From CAZTII01 sp964613305 (GTDB taxonomy: Bacteria > Bacillota_I > Bacilli_A > Erysipelotrichales > Erysipelotrichaceae): a stretch of DNA of 34,268 nucleotides. The notes under the pieces were generated by a model, which ran no database searches, was not told where the DNA came from, and was given only the letters and a program-made list of their open reading frames with translations. Shown here in pieces: positions 27,201 through 34,261 of this stretch (positions within the stretch are counted from its first letter, which is position 1; each line of letters opens with the position of its first letter). Where the stretch lies: contig CAZTII010000015.1 in the NCBI GenBank assembly GCA_964613305.1, positions 1 through 34,268 on the forward strand, written 5' to 3'. The translations under genes were made by a program, and so were the position numbers.

Positions 27201-27360
27201 TGCATCGTTTGATGTGGTGATGATGCCACAGTTATATCAGAGGTGCATAAATACATTGAAAAAAGGACAACTTGTCACATTTAGTGGTAAAATGGATAAG
27301 CGAGGTTCTTGTGTTTTACAAAAATTAGTGGAAGTAAAAGTGTCTGGAGGTAACACATGA
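24295..27360 (+). CDS. dnaE: DNA polymerase III alpha subunit, DnaE type
   Basis: C-family replicative polymerase, 1021 residues. The start at 24295 follows GAGG (24284-24287); an in-frame ATG at 24268 lacks a site. The N-terminal PHP domain is degenerate: the usual HLHVHS reads HLHARS and ITDHG reads CTDFNN, so metal-dependent exonuclease activity is unlikely, as in Bacillus DnaE. The palm has GPGRGSSAGSLVAYCLG and the catalytic PDIDIDF (D374, D376, D378), then the fingers with GFNKAHSVAYSLIAYQLAYLK. A helix-hairpin-helix region (YPLNGIKNVGMSTVKEI) and an OB-fold (VEGFGIVSTIKNHRTKKGD) lie near the end. Most Bacillota pair DnaE with PolC; PolC is not in this window. Its stop overlaps the next ATG by 4 bases. 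Confidence 0.96.
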   Translation: MTVHLHARSYYTLLDSTITITNLVTYSKKLGFSSVCCTDFNNLHGAMEFYNEAMKQSIKPIIGVEIAVRYNEKNIPFLILAKNNDGFKRCMRLSTLSSKGFIDFSELQGASTDCFIIVYGEDGPFEKDIIHENKEQLMDGLRMLHDSLCDFDVAISMNDIPFWREKNEFLKKCCDELHIPTVAVHKIYYERKEDYRRYRMISSIRLGRKFRDNSFITLANRYILSNDEMLQLYGEECCRRSEEIASMCFIQFPVEVTTLPTFPLEKGSRVDYLKQLCLAGLKKRLQTTDVPVSYVSRLKMELDVIISMSFEDYFLIVYDVVRFARSSGILVGPGRGSSAGSLVAYCLGITHVDPLQFNLVFERFLNPERISMPDIDIDFPDNRRDEVFDYVKKKYGSSHVCHIVTYGTLAARQVLRDVGKSLEVNARELDMLCKNVPNTPKMTLEVAYKQSMTFKKYIDVNKSLQEVYQMALSLEGFPRHTSTHAAGVILSEKELVSVVPLLDDGQQNYVCQWSMEHLEQLGLIKMDFLGLRNLTMLNDIVCSINEQQPFDLSKISLEDKKTFSLIADGDTVGIFQLESDGMKSLLKRIKPSCFNDIVATIALYRPGPMENIPLYLQSKANFPKIHYYHDDLKPILMDTYGVIVYQEQIMQIAQKIAGFSLGKADILRKAMSKKNQKELDSLKSDFLKGSKEMGYGDKVPLELFELISKFAGYGFNKAHSVAYSLIAYQLAYLKANFPIPYYQALLNSSLQSEAKRDEVINECKERKVLILAPSISVSKDRFIIEKEGLRYPLNGIKNVGMSTVKEIMAEQERGVFENYFQCVARLSLRGIQRRVIESLIDAGAMDGFNHSRKTMLMSLDAAINYADLIRIETKDGPLIDESLVSKPIVQLASDTLMERCEREKNALGFYFSDHPTMLLKQQSNYTGKSLYELTKEEGYVEGFGIVSTIKNHRTKKGDMMAFLVLSDETASFDVVMMPQLYQRCINTLKKGQLVTFSGKMDKRGSCVLQKLVEVKVSGGNT

Positions 27361-28019
27361 GTAAAATATTAATTGTTGATGATGAAGCGTTAATTCGCAA
27401 TGTTTTAAAAGAATATTGTGTGTTAAATGGATATACAGTCGTTGAAGCTGCGGATGGCTTGGAAGCATTAGATATTGTTTCAAAAGAAAAGTTTGATTGT
27501 ATTATTCTTGATGTTATGATGCCGAAGGTGGATGGTTTTTCAGTATGCAAACAAATCAAACAACATAGCGATGTACCTATCATTATGGTATCAGCTCGAG
27601 GTGAAGAATATGATAAATTATTTGGTTTTGAACTTGGTGTTGTTGATTATGTTGTAAAACCATTTTCACCGAAAGAATTAATGGCTAGAATTAAAGTATG
27701 TTTAGAACGATATAAGGGAAAAGAAAGCAATAGCCACACATTTGAAGGACTCACTGTTGATGTGGATGGCAGAAACGTAATCGTTGATGGGGTTAAAGCT
27801 AATTTAACACCAAAGGAAATTGATTTACTTATTTATATGATCAACAATAAAAATGTTGCCTTATCACGTAGTAAATTATTAGATGAAGTGTGGAATTATG
27901 ATTATTTTGGTGAAGATCGCACAGTTGATAGTCACATTAAAATGCTTCGTGCTAATTTAGGTAAATACCGTAAATTTATTGTCACAGTACATGGAATGGG
28001 GTATAAGTTTGAAGTTTAA
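27357..28019 (+). CDS. OmpR/PhoB-family response regulator
   Basis: Two-component transcription regulator, 220 residues. The receiver domain has acidic residues D8 and D9, phospho-acceptor D52 (ILDVMMPKVDG), S79 and K101 (VVKPF). The usual GADDYVVKPF reads GVVDYVVKPF, losing one acidic residue before the K101 loop. The winged-helix output domain (about 125-220) includes LTPKEIDLLIYMI, RSKLLDEVWNYDYFGEDRTVDSHIKMLR and the C-terminal hairpin VHGMGYKFEV. Its ATG overlaps the dnaE stop (ATGA) and its partner kinase overlaps its own 3' end. The signal and regulon are not evident; co-transcription with dnaE is unusual. Confidence 0.93.
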   Translation: MSKILIVDDEALIRNVLKEYCVLNGYTVVEAADGLEALDIVSKEKFDCIILDVMMPKVDGFSVCKQIKQHSDVPIIMVSARGEEYDKLFGFELGVVDYVVKPFSPKELMARIKVCLERYKGKESNSHTFEGLTVDVDGRNVIVDGVKANLTPKEIDLLIYMINNKNVALSRSKLLDEVWNYDYFGEDRTVDSHIKMLRANLGKYRKFIVTVHGMGYKFEV

Positions 28020-29460
28020 GTTACGAGGTATTAAATTTCACTTATGGTTAGATTTTTTCTTATTTGCTCTTGGAATATTAATTATTCTAGGAGTTTTACA
28101 ATTTTCTTTTATTAAACCATATTATCGAAACAATAAAATAGCGGAAATTAAACAAGTATCCACTGTATTACAAGAGTATGTTATTGAAACATCAACGAGT
28201 CAATCGATGCAAAAAGCACTTCAAGTGATTGTCAATAATAACGTTTGTACGATGATTTCCAATAACAAAGGAACAACGATTTACAACGTGGATAGTTTGG
28301 GAACTAGTTGTCTGCTTGATCAAGAAGTTGTAATTAACAATGAAAAATATATTCCACTTAATTCTGGTCAACGTCTAAAAACAATGATTGATGAACATAA
28401 TGGCGAATTTTCCATTGTTTTAATGAATCCGAAAAGCAATCAAGAAATGATTTTATATGGTAAGAAAATAAGTAGTAATCTTGGTAATTATTATTTGTTT
28501 GTTAATAGTCCATTAGCGCCAGTAGATTCTATTTTGATGTTTTTTCGGCGTCAATATTTAACGATGACCATTCTTATTTCGTTATTATCTGTTGTGATTT
28601 CATTGTTAATTTCAACAAGTTTATCGAAACCAATTGTTAAAATGAAAGAATCAGCAGATTATTTAGCGTTAGGTGATTATGATAATACTCATTTTGAAGG
28701 TTCTTATTTTAGTGAAATTAATAATCTAGCGGAAACGTTAAATGCAACGACAAAACAATTATCGAAAGTGACAGAACTTAGAAAAGATTTGATAGCTAAT
28801 ATTTCTCATGATATAAAAACACCACTTACAATGATTAAAGCTTATGCTGAGATGATTATGGATATATCCGGTGAGGATGCGATAAAACGAGAAGAACATT
28901 TATCGGTTATTATAAAAGAAGTAAATTATTTAGATCATTTAGTTGTTGATATGCAAGAATTATCGAAGTTACAAGCTGGCGTTATCACATTAAGTGAAAG
29001 TAATTTTGATTTAGCTAGTAAAATAAGACACATCGTTGATTTATTTGAAGGATTACTAACGAAAAAGAAGTTGACCGTGATTTGTGATTTTCAACAAGAT
29101 TTTTTAATTTATGCCGATGAAATTAAAATGGGACAAGTTATTAGTAATTTTTTAACAAATGCCATTAAACATGCAAAAGAAGATGGTGAAATTACCATAA
29201 AATTGGAAAGAATAAAAAATATTGTTCGCTTTTCAATTATTGATGATGGAGTTGGTATTAGTAGTGAAAACATTCCTTATATTTGGGATCGCTATTATAA
29301 AATTGATAAATCATTCAGTCGACCAGTTGAAGGAAGTGGGCTTGGACTTGCAATCGTTAAAGCAATATTAGATAGTCATCGTTGTAATTATGGCGTTATC
29401 AGCAAAGAAGGAGAAGGTTCAACGTTTTGGTTTGAACTAAAACAAGACAATGTCTTATGA
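28009..29460 (+). CDS. Membrane sensor histidine kinase
   Basis: Partner kinase of the preceding regulator. I chose the TTG at 28009 because GGAATGGGG (27994-28002) is well placed for it; an in-frame ATG at 27991 would add six residues but has no ribosome site. The 483-residue protein has a first membrane helix (about 12-34), an extracellular domain of roughly 145 residues, a second helix (about 183-205), a HAMP linker, and the kinase core: H-box ISHDIKTPLTMIKAYAEM with H267, N-box NFLTNAIKHAK, G1 DDGVGIS, F-box YYKIDKSF and G2 GSGLGLAIVKAIL. All catalytic boxes are intact. The sensor domain has two cysteines and no motif I recognise, so the stimulus is unknown. Confidence 0.92.
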   Translation: MKFKLRGIKFHLWLDFFLFALGILIILGVLQFSFIKPYYRNNKIAEIKQVSTVLQEYVIETSTSQSMQKALQVIVNNNVCTMISNNKGTTIYNVDSLGTSCLLDQEVVINNEKYIPLNSGQRLKTMIDEHNGEFSIVLMNPKSNQEMILYGKKISSNLGNYYLFVNSPLAPVDSILMFFRRQYLTMTILISLLSVVISLLISTSLSKPIVKMKESADYLALGDYDNTHFEGSYFSEINNLAETLNATTKQLSKVTELRKDLIANISHDIKTPLTMIKAYAEMIMDISGEDAIKREEHLSVIIKEVNYLDHLVVDMQELSKLQAGVITLSESNFDLASKIRHIVDLFEGLLTKKKLTVICDFQQDFLIYADEIKMGQVISNFLTNAIKHAKEDGEITIKLERIKNIVRFSIIDDGVGISSENIPYIWDRYYKIDKSFSRPVEGSGLGLAIVKAILDSHRCNYGVISKEGEGSTFWFELKQDNVL

Positions 29461-30103
29461 TTATTTACCTAAAAGTCACATTCCGTTACGTCAAGTAAAA
29501 GGAATGTTTAAAATGAATTCAGACACCGTTTTATTAGGTGAATTTTTACGTGTATATGACAATGAAACAGTATTAGATATTGGAACAAATAATGGCGCAT
29601 TGTTATTATATGCTTCTCAATATCCTTTTAAACAATTGATTGGTGTTGATATTTTTCAAGAAGCGATTGATGTTGCTAAAGAAAATTTACAACACTATAG
29701 AAATCAATGTACATTTTATTGTTGTCCTATTCAACAAGTAATGATTGATAAAGTAGATGTAATCGTATGCAATCCACCTTATTTTAATGATGATAATGAA
29801 GTTAACTTAAATAAAAATAAGTTTTTAAAAGCGGCACGTCATGAAGTAAATTTACCACTTAATGATTTGTTTTCTAGTTTTAAACGATTAATCAGTGATA
29901 ATGGACGTATTTATATGGTTCATCGTGCAAATCGCTTAATAGAACTTGTTTGTGAAGCGGAAAAAAATAAGTTAGCGATACGCACGCTTCAATTTGTGTA
30001 TGATGATCATAAAGAACATGCAATTTCTGTTCTTATTGAAATGGTAAATGGACAAAAAAGTGATGTTAAAATAAAGAAAGCGATAGTGAAAGAAAGAGGT
30101 TAA
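29450..30103 (+). CDS. tRNA1(Val) (adenine-37-N6)-methyltransferase-like protein (TrmN6/YfiC family)
   Basis: SAM-dependent N6-adenine methyltransferase fold, 217 residues. The N-terminus (SHIPLRQVKGMFKMNSDTVLLGEFL) is characteristic of the YabB/YfiC family, followed by the SAM motif VLDIGTNNGALLLYAS, the acidic strand end GVDIFQEAID and the catalytic NPPYF (from N108). YfiC of E. coli methylates A37 of tRNA-Val; Bacillota members (YabB) are assigned by homology. The ATG lies 11 bases inside the histidine kinase gene, so translation is probably coupled. It closes the dnaE-regulator-kinase transcription unit; the T-box promoter starts 16 bases after its stop. Confidence 0.88.
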   Translation: MSYDYLPKSHIPLRQVKGMFKMNSDTVLLGEFLRVYDNETVLDIGTNNGALLLYASQYPFKQLIGVDIFQEAIDVAKENLQHYRNQCTFYCCPIQQVMIDKVDVIVCNPPYFNDDNEVNLNKNKFLKAARHEVNLPLNDLFSSFKRLISDNGRIYMVHRANRLIELVCEAEKNKLAIRTLQFVYDDHKEHAISVLIEMVNGQKSDVKIKKAIVKERG

Positions 30104-30119
30104 ATTTTCTGAAAAACGA

Positions 30120-30148
30120 TTGACAACATGAAACCTTTAGTGTAGACT
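30120..30148 (+). promoter_or_regulatory. Promoter of the T-box/ABC importer operon
   Basis: A consensus TTGACA (30120-30125), a 17-base spacer and TAGACT (30143-30148). The expected start near 30155 is just ahead of the base of T-box Stem I. Confidence 0.8.
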
Positions 30149-30154
30149 GTTAAT

Positions 30155-30376
30155 AAATTCAAAGACCAAGAGAGTAGTTATTCAGGAATCTAAAGCGAGT
30201 TTGGACAGAGTGGAAGCCAAATAGAGGATGGAATAGTGAACCGCACTTGCAAGAAGCAACTCTGAGTAACTAGGAGTTGACGTTAACCGACGTTAAGGGT
30301 GAGGTGGTCTATCTTGTATAGACAACTGGAGTGGTACCGCGATAACATCGTCTCTAGAGTTAGGGATGATTTTTTT
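30155..30376 (+). ncRNA. T-box riboswitch, specifier CGC (arginine)
   Basis: This leader fills the gene-free stretch 30104-30410. Stem I has CAAG (30167-30170) pairing with CTTG (30246-30249); the 5' side carries the AGTA S-turn motif (30173-30176), the 3' side GAA (30238-30240), one C, then CGC (30242-30244) and a conserved A. This is the GAA-N-codon-A layout of known T-boxes, giving an Arg codon. GTTATTC/GAATAGT extends the stem, and AGCGAG with AGAGTGGAAG fits the apical T-loop motifs. A Stem II candidate is CAACTC/GAGTTG (30257-30279); Stem III is GTCTAT/ATAGAC (30307-30323). The T-box AACTGGAGTGGTACCGCG (30324-30341) has TGGT, which would pair with an ACCA tRNA end. Uncharged tRNA-Arg should favour the antiterminator and switch on the importer genes. 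Confidence 0.93.
30347..30376 (+). terminator. Regulated terminator of the T-box leader
   Basis: ATCGTCTCT (30347-30355) pairs with AGGGATGAT (30362-30370), including two G-U pairs, around an AGAGTT loop and is followed by six T. It directly follows the T-box and would be disrupted by the antiterminator. Confidence 0.85.
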
Positions 30377-30410
30377 ATGTTTAGGGCTACTTACTAGAAA
30401 GAGGGAAAGA

Positions 30411-31280
30411 ATGAAAAAATTTACAAAACTTGCTTGCGCGTTATGTGCAGCACTACTACTAGCGACTGGTTGTACTCAGTCAGCACCAAAAGAAGAAGCA
30501 AAAGCTACTGCTGCTCCTACTAACCAATTAGAAGCAATCAAAGCAAAAGGGGTATTGGTTGTAGCAACATCACCAGACTATCCACCAATGGAATTTTTAG
30601 ACAAAGACAACAAACCTATTGGTAGTGATATGGCATTAGCACAATACATTGCGGATGGTTTAGGAGTTAAATTAGAAATTTTAAATGTTGATTTTTCAAC
30701 AACAATGTTATCAGTAGAAACAGGAAAAGCTGATATGGCAATTTCTGGTTTAGGTTGGAAAAAAGATCGTGAAGAACAATATGAATTATCAATTGGCTAC
30801 AACAAAGGTGCAGGTTCTGAATCTAGTTGTCAAGGGTTAATCGTTCATACAAAAGATGTTGAAAAATATAAATCATTGGACGATTTTGCTGGCTTAAAAA
30901 TCGCTGCTCAAGCAAATTCTCTTCAAGAAGGTTTTGCGAAAGAACAAATCAAAAATGCTGATATTCAAATCGTTACTGATATCGGTTCTGGTATTATGTT
31001 GATGCAATCAGGAAAAGCGGATGCAATGGCATTATCTTGTGATATCGCTAAAGGATATGCAAATACAGTAGAAGGTATTACTAAATCATCGGTTGAATTT
31101 GTTATTGATGACTTAGATAAACAAGCAGGAAATGTTGTTGCGGTTAAAAAAGGTGAAAAAGAATTAATTGCTGAAGTTAATAAAATGATTGAAGTAATTA
31201 ATGAGAAAAAATTATTTGAAGAATGGCATGCTGAAGCAAAAAAACAAGCAAAAGAATTAGGAATTAATTTTGAAGAATAA
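30411..31280 (+). CDS. Amino-acid ABC transporter substrate-binding lipoprotein (probably arginine)
   Basis: Family 3 extracellular solute-binding protein, 289 residues from the ATG at 30411, which follows GAAAGAGGG; an in-frame reading from 30366 overlaps the riboswitch terminator and is discarded. A lipoprotein signal ends LLLATG-C21, so the mature protein is tethered to the outer face of the membrane. The binding domain starts LVVATSPDYPPMEFLDKDNKPIG, followed by ADMAISGLGWKKDREEQYELS and a second lobe with GSGIMLMQSGKADAMAL, all typical of polar amino-acid binders. The Arg-type T-box upstream points to arginine (or a close relative) as the ligand; sequence alone does not prove it. Confidence 0.92.
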   Translation: MKKFTKLACALCAALLLATGCTQSAPKEEAKATAAPTNQLEAIKAKGVLVVATSPDYPPMEFLDKDNKPIGSDMALAQYIADGLGVKLEILNVDFSTTMLSVETGKADMAISGLGWKKDREEQYELSIGYNKGAGSESSCQGLIVHTKDVEKYKSLDDFAGLKIAAQANSLQEGFAKEQIKNADIQIVTDIGSGIMLMQSGKADAMALSCDIAKGYANTVEGITKSSVEFVIDDLDKQAGNVVAVKKGEKELIAEVNKMIEVINEKKLFEEWHAEAKKQAKELGINFEE

Positions 31281-31300
31281 ATTAAAGAATGAGGTAGTGT

Positions 31301-31975
31301 ATGTCTATTAAATCCATTATTGATGTTTTCTTTCAATATTATCCTTTATTTTTTAAAGGATTAGGTGTTACGTTAATGTTTGCATTGATTGCGGTTACCT
31401 TTGGAACGCTTTTAGGAGCTCTTATCGCGATGATTCAAATGAAGAATAATAAAATCACGACAATCTTGTGTAAATTGTATTTAACAGTAATCCGTGGAAC
31501 ACCATTGTTACTTCAATTATGGATTGTATATTTCTTTTTACCAATGGCTTTTCCAGCGATGAATCAAATGCCTTTTAACAAAGAAATTTCAGTGTTATTA
31601 GCGTTGATTATTAATAGTAGCGCCTATGTTTCGGAAATTATTCGTGGTGGTATTCAAGCTGTGGATAAGGGACAAACGGAAGCAGCTCGTTCACTTGGAA
31701 TGTCTAGTAAAAATTGTATGAGACGAATTATTTTACCTCAAGCAATTAAAAACATATTGCCTTCACTTGGTAATGAATACATTATGATGGTGAAGGAAAC
31801 TTCTTTAGCTTCAGTTATTGCGGTTGGAGAAATTATGTATGTAAAAGTAATTCTTGCGAATAAATTCTTGTTTTATCAACCATTAATTATTATTGCGATT
31901 ATTTATTTAATTGTTACGTTATTATTGAGTTATTTGGTGTCTTTATTAGAAAAGAGGTTGGCAGTCAGTGACTAA
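31301..31975 (+). CDS. Amino-acid ABC transporter permease
   Basis: HisM/GlnP-type membrane subunit of 224 residues with about five membrane helices. The early VIRGTPLLLQLWIVYFFLP segment and the EAA loop (EAARSLGMSSKNCMRRIILPQAI, docking site for the ATPase) are clear. A GAGGTA ribosome site precedes the ATG 20 bases after the lipoprotein stop. Only one permease gene is present, so the transporter probably uses a homodimer. It overlaps the ATPase gene by 8 bases. Confidence 0.94.
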   Translation: MSIKSIIDVFFQYYPLFFKGLGVTLMFALIAVTFGTLLGALIAMIQMKNNKITTILCKLYLTVIRGTPLLLQLWIVYFFLPMAFPAMNQMPFNKEISVLLALIINSSAYVSEIIRGGIQAVDKGQTEAARSLGMSSKNCMRRIILPQAIKNILPSLGNEYIMMVKETSLASVIAVGEIMYVKVILANKFLFYQPLIIIAIIYLIVTLLLSYLVSLLEKRLAVSD

Positions 31976-32699
31976 GTGTATTGAAGTAAAAAATCTAAGA
32001 AAAAATTTCGGTCAACTAGAAGTTTTAAAAGGCATTAATGAAGTGATTAATGTTGGAGAAGTAGTTTCTATTATTGGACCTAGTGGAAGTGGAAAATCAA
32101 CCTTTCTACGCTGTCTAAATTTATTAGAAGTTCCTACTAGTGGTGAAGTGTATGTCGAAGGTGTTAATATTGCCGATAAAAACATTAATCTTGATAAGCA
32201 TCGTCAAAAAATAGGAATGGTATTTCAACATTTTAATGTATTTCCTCATTTAACGGCTCTTGAGAATATTACAATTACTCCTATCTTAGAAAAAGGAATG
32301 AGTAAAAGTGATGCGGAAACAAAAGCGAAATCACTTTTAAAGATGGTTGGTTTGGAAGAAAAAGCAAATGAGTATCCACGTAAATTATCAGGTGGACAAA
32401 AACAACGACTTGCGATTGTTCGAGCACTTGCGATGTCTCCTGATATCATGTTATTTGATGAGCCTACATCAGCCCTTGACCCAGAAATGGTAAAAGATGT
32501 TTTGGATGTTATTCAACGATTAACAGAAGAAGGAATGACATGTGTTATTGTTACTCATGAAATGGGATTTGCTAAGAAAGTGAGTGATCGCGTCTTATTT
32601 ATGGATGAGGGAATCATTGCTGAAAGTGGTACTCCTGAACAATTATTTGACCATCCACAAAATCCAAGAACAATTGAATTCTTAAGTAAAGTTCTATAA
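31968..32699 (+). CDS. Amino-acid ABC transporter ATP-binding protein
   Basis: Polar amino-acid importer ATPase of the GlnQ/ArtP group, 243 residues, starting at a GTG within the permease end with AGAGGT (31952-31957) upstream. Motifs: Walker A GPSGSGKST (37-45), Q-loop GMVFQHFNVFPH, signature LSGGQKQR (140-147), Walker B IMLFDEPTSALDPE with D164 and E165, and the switch VTHEMG. All catalytic residues are intact. It completes the T-box-controlled importer operon and is followed at once by a terminator. Confidence 0.95.
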   Translation: MTKCIEVKNLRKNFGQLEVLKGINEVINVGEVVSIIGPSGSGKSTFLRCLNLLEVPTSGEVYVEGVNIADKNINLDKHRQKIGMVFQHFNVFPHLTALENITITPILEKGMSKSDAETKAKSLLKMVGLEEKANEYPRKLSGGQKQRLAIVRALAMSPDIMLFDEPTSALDPEMVKDVLDVIQRLTEEGMTCVIVTHEMGFAKKVSDRVLFMDEGIIAESGTPEQLFDHPQNPRTIEFLSKVL

Positions 32700-32726
32700 A
32701 CCTTGTACAATGTGCAAGGTTTTTTT
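32698..32726 (+). terminator. Terminator of the ABC importer operon
   Basis: AAACCTTG(TAC) and (GTG)CAAGGTTT form an 8-bp perfect stem extended by three more pairs (one G-U) around an AAT loop, followed by T residues to 32726. It begins within the ATPase stop codon. Confidence 0.9.
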
Positions 32727-32727
32727 A

Positions 32728-32778
32728 GATAGCGCTATCATTTTTTTTGTGGTAAATTAGCTAGCTAAGGACTATAAT
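32728..32778 (+). promoter_or_regulatory. pyrB control region: -10 box and two 12-bp palindromes
   Basis: A perfect TATAAT (32773-32778) lies 43 bases before the pyrB start. I find no good -35 (a GTGGTA-like sequence at the right distance is poor). Two exact palindromes precede it: GATAGCGCTATC (32728-32739) and TTAGCTAGCTAA (32757-32768), with centres 29 bp apart and a shared TAGC/GCTA theme. The poor -35 plus paired palindromes suggests regulator control. The leader is too short for a PyrR-type attenuator. Confidence 0.5.
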
Positions 32779-32820
32779 ATTAATGTAGTGGCCATGAGAG
32801 CCATTCAAGGAGGAATAAAA

Positions 32821-33741
32821 GTGCGACATTTGATTGATCCAATGGATTTATCAGTATCAGAAATTGATGAATTATTAGCCTTATCCCGAAAAATCATACA
32901 ATATCCTGAGAGGTATAGTGACGTATGTAAAGGGAAAAAATTAGCAACATGTTTTTTTGAACCTAGTACAAGAACACGTCTAAGCTTTGAAGCAGCGATG
33001 TTAGAATTAGGTGGCAGTGTGCTTGGTTTCTCTTCCGCAGACTCAAGTTCTGCAGCAAAGGGAGAGAGTGTCATCGATACAGCACGTACCATTGCTTGTT
33101 ACGCTGATATTATTGCGATGCGCCATCCTAAAGAAGGAGCACCGCTTGTTGCCAGTCAGCGCTTAAGTGTACCGCTGATTAACGCAGGAGATGGCGGACA
33201 TAACCATCCAACCCAAACATTAACCGACCTATTAACAATAAAAGAAGAAAAAGGTCGTTTAGATAATTTAGTCATTGGCTTTTGTGGTGATTTAAAATTT
33301 GGTAGAACTGTTCATTCGCTGATTAAAGCACTGACATATTATAAAAATATTCATTTTGTTTTAATTTCACCTGAAGAATTACAAGTACCAGATTATATTA
33401 AAGTCGATGTCCTTGAAAAAGGAAATCATTCCTTTGAGGTTTGTCGTGATTTACAAAGTGTTATTTCAACGTTAGATATTATTTATATGACACGTGTACA
33501 ACGAGAACGTTTCTTTAATGAAGCGGATTATATTCGTTTAAAAGATAGTTATATTTTAACAAGTACTAAATTGGAAAAAGCTAAAAAAGATTTAACGATA
33601 TTACATCCTCTTCCACGCGTCAATGAAATATCTTTTGAAGTGGATGATGATCCGCGTGCTGCTTATTTTAGACAAGTATACTATGGAAAAATCGTAAGAA
33701 AAGCATTAATTATGAAATTGTTGAATGTTGAGGTGAAATAA
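32821..33741 (+). CDS. pyrB: Aspartate carbamoyltransferase catalytic subunit
   Basis: Catalyses the committed step of pyrimidine synthesis, carbamoyl phosphate plus aspartate to carbamoyl aspartate. The GTG at 32821 is chosen because AAGGAGG (32807-32813) is ideally spaced; it gives MRHLIDPMDLSVSEID, the normal family start, and 306 residues. In-frame ATGs upstream at 32788-32796 lie before that site. The carbamoyl-phosphate loop is S49-T-R-T-R53, followed by LSFEAAMLELGG; GGHNHPTQTLTDL holds H129-P-T-Q132; LHPLPRVNEIS lies near the end. It overlaps pyrI by one base (TAATG), implying coupled translation of the two subunits. Confidence 0.96.
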   Translation: MRHLIDPMDLSVSEIDELLALSRKIIQYPERYSDVCKGKKLATCFFEPSTRTRLSFEAAMLELGGSVLGFSSADSSSAAKGESVIDTARTIACYADIIAMRHPKEGAPLVASQRLSVPLINAGDGGHNHPTQTLTDLLTIKEEKGRLDNLVIGFCGDLKFGRTVHSLIKALTYYKNIHFVLISPEELQVPDYIKVDVLEKGNHSFEVCRDLQSVISTLDIIYMTRVQRERFFNEADYIRLKDSYILTSTKLEKAKKDLTILHPLPRVNEISFEVDDDPRAAYFRQVYYGKIVRKALIMKLLNVEVK

Positions 33742-34160
33742 TGAATATCGATAGTATTTATAATGGAATTGTTCTCGATCATATTCAACAAGGTAAAGCT
33801 CAAGTTGTCTATGATAGTTTAAACTTAAAAAATTTAACGTGTTCAGTCGCAATGATTATGAACGTAAAAAGTAAAAAAATGGGTTATAAAGATATCATTA
33901 AAATTAATGAAGATTTTCAAGTGAATTTAGATGTATTGGGATTTATTGATCCAAACATTACTGTTTGTATAATTCGTGATGGAGTAGTCGCAGAAAAGAA
34001 AAAATTGGAATTGCCAAAAGTGATATTTAACGTCGTAAAATGTAAAAATCCACGCTGTATTACATGTGATGAACCATCCTTAGATCATATTTTTAAACTT
34101 GTGGATAAAGAAAATAAACGATATCGTTGTATTTATTGTGAAACTAAAATTGAAGGATAG
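33741..34160 (+). CDS. pyrI: Aspartate carbamoyltransferase regulatory subunit
   Basis: Allosteric subunit that binds nucleotides (ATP, CTP, UTP) and joins PyrB trimers into the holoenzyme. The 139-residue protein has the nucleotide-binding N-terminal domain (NGIVLDHIQQGKAQVVYDSL, where the family has GTVIDHI) and the C-terminal zinc domain with C101, C106, C130 and C133; these intervals (5, 24, 3) are exactly those of E. coli PyrI. GAGGTGA precedes the ATG. PyrI is absent from Bacillus but occurs in other Bacillota, so feedback inhibition of the enzyme is expected here. Confidence 0.95.
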   Translation: MNIDSIYNGIVLDHIQQGKAQVVYDSLNLKNLTCSVAMIMNVKSKKMGYKDIIKINEDFQVNLDVLGFIDPNITVCIIRDGVVAEKKKLELPKVIFNVVKCKNPRCITCDEPSLDHIFKLVDKENKRYRCIYCETKIEG

Positions 34161-34172
34161 TAAATTGTGCTG

Positions 34173-34196
34173 ATTTGTTACAATAACATAACAAAT
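34173..34196. repeat. 8-bp inverted repeat after pyrI
   Basis: ATTTGTTA (34173-34180) and TAACAAAT (34189-34196) with an 8-base spacer. No T tract follows, so it is a poor terminator; it lies 1 base upstream of the next -35 and might be an operator. Confidence 0.4.
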
Positions 34197-34197
34197 A

Positions 34198-34226
34198 TTT
34201 ACAATTATAGTTAATTATATTACAAT
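34198..34226 (+). promoter_or_regulatory. Promoter of the gene that starts at the window end
   Basis: TTTACA (34198-34203), a 17-base spacer and TACAAT (34221-34226), both one mismatch from consensus. Confidence 0.7.
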
Positions 34227-34261
34227 TATCTAAAGTGTGTGAAAGTGGGGAACTGAACAAT

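Noticed and set aside
30366..30410. Longer N-terminus of the solute-binding protein
   Set aside because: It would begin inside the riboswitch terminator and put 15 charged residues before a normal lipoprotein signal; the ATG at 30411 has a proper ribosome site.
32779..32820. PyrR-binding attenuator before pyrB
   Set aside because: The leader is only about 35 bases and holds one small TGGC/GCCA hairpin with no terminator or anti-terminator.
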